Source: an uncultured Rikenellaceae bacterium
GTDB lineage: Bacteria > Bacteroidota > Bacteroidia > Bacteroidales > Rikenellaceae
Direction: 5' to 3'
DNA: 12,302 bases
NCBI GenBank assembly: GCA_949284665.1
Contig: CASDWR010000226.1
Location: 1-12,302 of the forward strand
In this document: positions 8,600 to 12,302 of the stretch, in pieces
Layout: every line of letters starts with the position of its first letter
Numbering within the stretch: the first letter of the stretch is position 1
The notes under the pieces: generated by a model
Told to the model about the DNA's origin: nothing
What the model saw: the letters and a program-made list of their open reading frames with translations, nothing else
The model's database searches: none
Program-made: the position numbers and the translations under genes

Positions 8600-8783
8600 G
8601 GACGGTGGGGAATCGCCATATCCGGGATGTGCTTTGGAGCCCACTGGCCGCGATGATTTTGTAAGAGAGAGAAATGAATTTGTTGCTGTGATGGAGACAA
8701 TCAATGAGTAAGTTCCCATTCGCCCAGCGATGTCAAACAGATGGAGGCTTGTCGAATGAGGAAGTAAATTTGTTATCCGAGGG

Positions 8784-8813
8784 TTGTTATGGAACAAAAG
8801 TTTTTTATATTTG
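8784..8813 (+). promoter_or_regulatory. Consensus Bacteroidota promoter of the SARP-type regulator gene
   Basis: TTG (8784-8786), a 19-base spacer and TATATTTG (8806-8813) form an exact TAnnTTTG promoter. Transcription should start near 8820, giving a leader of only about 20 bases with no Shine-Dalgarno before ATG 8839. The regulator is thus transcribed independently of the terminated operon upstream. Confidence 0.82.
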
Positions 8814-8838
8814 TAGAAAAATGTAACCCAACATCTTT

Positions 8839-11388
8839 ATGCGGCTCCACCGTTTTGTACTGCTCGTATACGGTTTATGTCTTGTATGCCATTCCCCGTT
8901 GCATGCTCAATTCCTGGGAGGTATTGAGTTCCGTTCGTATGAGACGAATCAGGATGAGCGAAGTTCGGTGTTGATCCCTGCAACGGGAAAGGGTTTGCCG
9001 CTCCGTGATGGTCTGACAATCGAGTTTGATGTCCGAGTCAGGGAAGGAGCGGACAGGTTCGGCTATATCGCCCGTATCCTTATCGGTCAGACCGACAACC
9101 TTGATATCATGCTTAATAACCCGTCCGGGGACGAATCGTTCATGTGTCTCATCAAGAATACAAAATTCTTGACCAAAATTCATCCGGACACCTTGATACG
9201 GTTGGATGAGTGGAATCGGGTGAAATTGGAATTGTCGACCGGGAACGATGGATTGTACATTGGCGAGAACGGAACGACCCTTGTTCGTGACACCTTGTTG
9301 GCAGCCGATCGATATGTGAAGATCTTTTTCGGTCGGAATACGGAACCGGGGTTTGCGACTACGGATGTTGCCCCGGTATGTGTCCGGAATCTCGTTGTGA
9401 CGGTCGGTCATGATAAAGAGGTCTATGAGTGGCCTTTTTCACGACCGTCGTCGACTTCAAAGGTGACCGACGACTCGGGTAAAATGATTGCCGACGTGCG
9501 AAATGTAAATTGGATGAGTGCAGCCCATCTTTGTTGGAAAAAGGTCGGCGGATGGAGATTTTCCTCAAAAGTGTTCCCCGTGATTGCACCGGAAGAGAGG
9601 ATGTTTTATCTGGTTACCGAAAATGAGGTGATCGGATATCGTCCGGCCGACAATGCCGTGTATCGTTATCCATTTACGCCTTCATTACCGGTTCGAATGC
9701 TGTCGGACCAATTCGTGTATGATCGGGCATGCGGCGGTTTGGTGTTATACGATTTCGAGCGTCCTGCCGAATCAACACTTTCCGTATTCGATTTTGAAAA
9801 GAAAAAATGGAGCGTTCCTGTTGTGCGAACGCGGGAAGCGGCCAATCTGCACCATAGTAAATTCGTTTCGCCGATCGATACCTCGATTGTGCAACTTTTC
9901 GGCTATGGTTTTCACAAATATCTTGGCGGTTTGTCGGCCATCTCTCCTTCCGGAATCCGTACAGAAAAAGATTTGTCGGATTTCCTGCCTCCGCGTTATC
10001 TCAGTGCTGTAGGTTGTGCCGATTCATCGCTCTACATTTATGGCGGAGTGGGAAATGAACTCGGTATGCAGGAATACGGCATCCATGTGTACAACGACTT
10101 GTATCGAATGAATCTCGCTGACTTGAGCATTGTTAAAATCGTCCAGACCGAGCCCGCCAAAGTACCCGAAACGGCAGCATCTTCGTTGATCGTCGACGAG
10201 AAAACCCAATCTGCGAGAGCTCTTTTCTTTTCGCCCAGTAGATATCAATCTTATCTTGTTTTGAAAGATATAGATCTGACGACAGGAAAGACAACGATAC
10301 TTGCCGATACAATTCCTTATATCTTCACCGATACCGAGTCGGATGCCGATTTGATTTTCGATTCCGTACGAAATGCCTACTATGCGATAACCGTACACAA
10401 AATTCCTGAAGGCGGATATGAAACGAACATTTATGAGGTGCGTGCCCCGGTCCTTTCACCGTTGAATGCTGCCGTGCAGCATCCTGTACGGGACAGAAAA
10501 TGGATATGGGTGGTGTTACCGGTAATTCTTGCCGCAATTATCGTAATTTGTCTGCTCGTGTTGCACCGACGCCGTCACAAGGTCGACGCTCCGTCTGGAG
10601 CCCTTTCCCTTTCGGATGAGAGCGATGCGGCACTGCCGCTTGATTTGACGACTGAACGTCAGAAAAAGCCGGGAATCTATTTGTTGAACGGGTTCCAGAT
10701 CATTGCTTCCGATGGCAGCGACATAACAGGAGAGTTTACACCCATCATGCGTCAACTGTTGTCGTTGATCATTCTCTATACGCAGAATAGCGAAAAGGGG
10801 ATCTCGAATGTGAAATTAAAGGATTTCCTTTGGTTCGACAAATCGGAAGAGAGTTCACGCAACAATCGAAGTGTCCACATCAGTAAGATCCGGCTGTTGC
10901 TTGAGTCCGTCGGAAATTATCGGATTAGTTCGCACAATGGATATTGGAAATTCGTTTGCGGAGATGATGGGTGGTGCGATTATATCTATGCGACCAATGC
11001 TGTCGATCGTCTCAAGGGGCAGAAAGATCCCGGAGAGACAGAACTCCATACTGCCATTCTTATTGCATCATGGGGTCAGTTGCTTCCCAACCTGCAATTC
11101 GATTTCCTGGATGGTTTCAAGGCCGATTACTCGGATTCGATGATTGTTTTGCTCTCTGAGTTGTTGAGAAACAGACCGAAAGATGATTATCAGACGAAAA
11201 TCAAGATTGCCGATGGAATTCTGCGATTCGATTCGTTGGATGAGAATGCGGTCAAGGAGAAGTGCCGATCATTGGTGGCATTGAGAAGGATCGGTATGGC
11301 GCATACTACGTTCGATATTTTCATCCGGGAGTATGAACAGGTGATGGGAGTCTCGTGTGAGAGCAGTTTCGACGAATTCATCCGATAG
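8839..11388 (+). CDS. Membrane-spanning one-component regulator: LamG-Kelch sensor with SARP/BTAD output
   Basis: The product is 849 residues. A signal peptide (1-23, ending LHA) precedes a beta-rich region at about 25-200 that reads as a concanavalin/LamG-like jelly roll (DGLTIEFDVRV; LDEWNRVKLEL; VRNLVV). Residues about 235-535 look like a Kelch-type propeller, with blades such as VGCADSSLYIYGGVG (391-405) followed by NDLYRMNLADLS. One transmembrane helix spans 555-575, followed by HRRRHK, which places the C-terminus in the cytoplasm. Residues 612-708 form an OmpR/SARP-type winged helix (YLLNGFQII; LLSLIILY; NNRSVHISKIRLLLES; NGYWKF), and 711-849 match the helical BTAD domain (FDSLDENAVKEKCRSLVALRRIG; FIREYEQVMGV). 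The likely role is to sense a glycan or envelope ligand outside and activate transcription directly inside, without phosphorelay. The target is inferred to be the adjacent operon. The Kelch and LamG calls are from pattern only. Confidence 0.85.
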   Translation: MRLHRFVLLVYGLCLVCHSPLHAQFLGGIEFRSYETNQDERSSVLIPATGKGLPLRDGLTIEFDVRVREGADRFGYIARILIGQTDNLDIMLNNPSGDESFMCLIKNTKFLTKIHPDTLIRLDEWNRVKLELSTGNDGLYIGENGTTLVRDTLLAADRYVKIFFGRNTEPGFATTDVAPVCVRNLVVTVGHDKEVYEWPFSRPSSTSKVTDDSGKMIADVRNVNWMSAAHLCWKKVGGWRFSSKVFPVIAPEERMFYLVTENEVIGYRPADNAVYRYPFTPSLPVRMLSDQFVYDRACGGLVLYDFERPAESTLSVFDFEKKKWSVPVVRTREAANLHHSKFVSPIDTSIVQLFGYGFHKYLGGLSAISPSGIRTEKDLSDFLPPRYLSAVGCADSSLYIYGGVGNELGMQEYGIHVYNDLYRMNLADLSIVKIVQTEPAKVPETAASSLIVDEKTQSARALFFSPSRYQSYLVLKDIDLTTGKTTILADTIPYIFTDTESDADLIFDSVRNAYYAITVHKIPEGGYETNIYEVRAPVLSPLNAAVQHPVRDRKWIWVVLPVILAAIIVICLLVLHRRRHKVDAPSGALSLSDESDAALPLDLTTERQKKPGIYLLNGFQIIASDGSDITGEFTPIMRQLLSLIILYTQNSEKGISNVKLKDFLWFDKSEESSRNNRSVHISKIRLLLESVGNYRISSHNGYWKFVCGDDGWCDYIYATNAVDRLKGQKDPGETELHTAILIASWGQLLPNLQFDFLDGFKADYSDSMIVLLSELLRNRPKDDYQTKIKIADGILRFDSLDENAVKEKCRSLVALRRIGMAHTTFDIFIREYEQVMGVSCESSFDEFIR

Positions 11389-11389
11389 C

Positions 11390-11411
11390 GTTTCCCGAGA
11401 AGGGAAGATGT
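11390..11411 (+). terminator. Weak terminator-like hairpin after the regulator gene
   Basis: Directly after the stop codon, TTTCCC-GAGAA-GGGAAG can form a six-pair hairpin with one G-T pair. The following bases are only loosely T-rich, so it may stabilise the 3' end or terminate inefficiently. Confidence 0.3.
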
Positions 11412-11605
11412 GTTTTCGTGTATGGTGGCTTTTGGATCGACGACAGAACTTTTCAGGGCTCGGATTGCGGGGCGAGGTGTTGTTTTATCGAGATATCCTT
11501 CCGAGTAGTGTGATGGTCGTTGTAACTCGATTCCAGTATTTATACTTTTTTGAAGAGGGAGTTTTTCTTTTGAGAATCAAAAATTGTCGGACATGGACAA
11601 AAAAT

Positions 11606-11644
11606 ATGCTGGAAGATTGATCCGATGAGGTTATCTTCCTGCAT
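11606..11644. repeat. 12-base interrupted inverted repeat
   Basis: ATGCTGGAAGAT (11606-11617) and ATCTTCCTGCAT (11633-11644) are inverted copies with 11 of 12 positions matching and a 15-base spacer. No T-run follows, so it is a poor intrinsic terminator. It ends 42 bases before the strong promoter at 11687, so it could be a dimeric protein-binding site as well as an RNA 3'-end hairpin. Confidence 0.5.
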
Positions 11645-11686
11645 GACAACGATGTTTATAAATTTATTTAAAAAATTATTAAAAAA

Positions 11687-11718
11687 TTTGCACAATAGCA
11701 TTTTTAGCACTATCTTTG
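11687..11718 (+). promoter_or_regulatory. Consensus Bacteroidota promoter with no protein gene downstream
   Basis: TTTG (11687-11690), a 20-base spacer and TATCTTTG (11711-11718) match the phylum's housekeeping promoter fully. Transcription should start near 11725. The next feature downstream is a terminator hairpin ending at 11814, not an open reading frame. Confidence 0.8.
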
Positions 11719-11724
11719 CATCGA

Positions 11725-11815
11725 AGTTTTAAGGTTCATTTCAGGTTAGTAGTTTTAGGTTAGTGAGGGAATACGGAGAAAAGGACGTTCTGTCCGAACC
11801 GTATTTCCTTTTTTG
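11725..11815 (+). ncRNA. Candidate small RNA, about 90 nt
   Basis: The segment is bounded by a full-consensus promoter (11687-11718) and a terminator hairpin (11766-11814), and it lacks any convincing reading frame. Its 5' half is predicted to be single-stranded and carries AGGTT three times (11732, 11743, 11757). The last two occurrences extend to AGGTTAGT and are 14 bases apart. Its 3' half folds into a two-tier hairpin. This layout of a repeated single-stranded 5' motif and a terminator stem is common in regulatory small RNAs. I do not recognise a known family, and it does not look like 6S RNA. An orphan attenuator or leader left by a lost gene is the main alternative. The start is inferred from promoter spacing, so the 5' end is uncertain by a few bases. 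Confidence 0.55.
11766..11814 (+). terminator. Two-tier terminator hairpin of the candidate small RNA
   Basis: Bases 11766-11776 pair with 11799-11809 (11 pairs, one of them G-T). Inside, GGAC (11783-11786) and GTCC (11792-11795) form a smaller hairpin. Six T follow (11809-11814), and after one G four more T. This is a good intrinsic terminator with an unusually structured apical part. Confidence 0.7.
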
Positions 11816-12142
11816 TTTTCCGGCAGTGCGGCTCGGAGTAGACAGTCCTTATAAACAAGCCTTTGACAATCATGTCCGAAAGAGCCGTTCTTGCCGGTTT
11901 TTTCATATTCTATGCCGAGTCCGTTTTGGGATGTTTGCATGATGGCGTTCGGGTGATGGCGCTTATAAATTTTACATTGATTCGGACAAATTGTGTGTCG
12001 GTAGGTTCGTTTCGATGGAGGATATATGTTTAGCAATGTAGCTCTGTCGAAGGATTGAAACAGGAATAGCAGGAAGAAGTATAAATATGTGGATTGGCAG
12101 AAAAAAAATCATCAAAAACTTCCCGGTAAGCGAAAAATTGTA
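11816..12142. other. Intergenic stretch with no gene recognised
   Basis: Short open frames exist on the minus strand, but none has recognisable protein character, a plausible start region or a family match. GATGGCG occurs twice close together (around 11941 and 11956), and no mobile-element ends or long repeats were seen. The region is T-rich towards its right end, where the tRNA promoter begins. Confidence 0.5.
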
Positions 12143-12150
12143 TATATTTG
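12143..12150 (+). promoter_or_regulatory. -7 element of the tRNA-Leu promoter
   Basis: TATATTTG matches TAnnTTTG exactly. At the -33 position there is only TTC (12120-12122), 20 bases upstream and one mismatch from TTG. The start would be near 12157, leaving about 60 bases of leader to be trimmed before the mature tRNA. Confidence 0.6.
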
Positions 12151-12215
12151 CACACCTTTTCCGTTGGAAAGGTCTTCGATTCCGGAATGGGAGAGAAGGT
12201 TCGACCGACAATGTC

Positions 12216-12297
12216 GCCCAGGTGGCGGAATAGGTAGACGCGCACGTTTCAGGTGCGTGTGCCGCAAGGCGTGCAGGTTCGATTCCTGTCCTGGGCA
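12216..12297 (+). tRNA. tRNA-Leu (anticodon CAG)
   Basis: This is a complete class II cloverleaf. The acceptor arms are GCCCAGG (12216-12222) and CCTGGGC (12290-12296), with discriminator A at 12297. The D stem is GCG/CGC with GG in the loop. The anticodon stem CACGT/GCGTG encloses the loop TTCAGGT, with anticodon CAG at 12250-12252. A long variable arm GCC-GCAA-GGC follows, then a T arm with TTCGATT. The long variable arm and A discriminator agree with leucine. It reads CUG codons. The CCA end is not encoded (CTC follows) and must be added after transcription. Confidence 0.96.
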
Positions 12298-12302
12298 CTC
12301 AA

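Noticed and set aside
8765..8772. Second TAnnTTTG match (TAAATTTG) upstream of the regulator
   Set aside because: No TTG at 19-20 bases upstream; the promoter at 8784-8813 has both elements and lies nearer the start.
8165..8797. Minus-strand open frame of 210 codons across the 3' end of the GH99-like gene and the terminator
   Set aside because: It runs through a perfect terminator stem of the opposite strand and overlaps a well-supported gene; its translation has no recognisable features.
11755..12036. Minus-strand frame of 93 codons, and a plus-strand frame at 11357-11620
   Set aside because: Both lack family similarity; one covers the small-RNA terminator and the other overlaps the end of the regulator gene in another frame.
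12216..12297. tRNA-Leu as an integration site for a mobile element
   Set aside because: No second copy of the tRNA 3' end, no integrase and no other mobile genes are visible in the window; sequence right of the tRNA is absent.
1..12302. CRISPR arrays, insertion sequences, riboswitches
   Set aside because: No regularly spaced repeats, transposase genes, long terminal inverted repeats or recognisable riboswitch cores were found.

Overview
The window looks like a chromosomal segment from a member of the Bacteroidota, probably order Bacteroidales. It holds a SusC/SusD outer-membrane pair, lipoproteins with short signal peptides, and promoters of the Bacteroidota type (TTG or TTTG, 19-20 bases, then TAnnTTTG). 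Start codons mostly lack a Shine-Dalgarno sequence, and the one tRNA gene does not encode its CCA end. Genus cannot be fixed from the sequence.

Layout. (a) Bases 1-722, minus strand: the 5' part of a DUF5689 lipoprotein gene that runs off the left edge, with a plausible promoter at 847-878. (b) 723-1206: a divergent intergenic region with long A/T tracts and short palindromes. (c) 1207-8533, plus strand: a compact four-gene unit of calcineurin-like metallophosphoesterase lipoprotein, SusC-like TonB-dependent transporter, SusD-like lipoprotein and a GH99/WbsX-like TIM-barrel lipoprotein, ended by a perfect intrinsic terminator at 8565-8599. (d) 8784-11388, plus strand: a separately promoted 849-residue membrane protein with a signal peptide, a LamG-like domain, a Kelch-like propeller, one transmembrane helix and a cytoplasmic SARP-type winged helix plus BTAD domain. 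(e) 11389-12215: no credible protein gene, but a strong promoter about 90 bases ahead of a terminator hairpin suggests an unannotated small RNA. (f) 12216-12297: tRNA-Leu(CAG) with its own promoter element.

How the parts may work together (inference): genes 1207-8533 look like a small glycan-utilisation locus. SusC/SusD would bind and import a ligand, the GH99-like enzyme would act on a glycan (GH99 enzymes cut alpha-mannosides), and the phosphoesterase would remove phosphate or split a phosphodiester. The SusC has no N-terminal STN domain, so an anti-sigma/ECF relay through it is unlikely. The downstream protein, with a glycan-binding-type periplasmic half and a DNA-binding cytoplasmic half on one chain, is the obvious candidate sensor-activator. 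That one-chain sensor and the candidate small RNA are the most interesting elements here.
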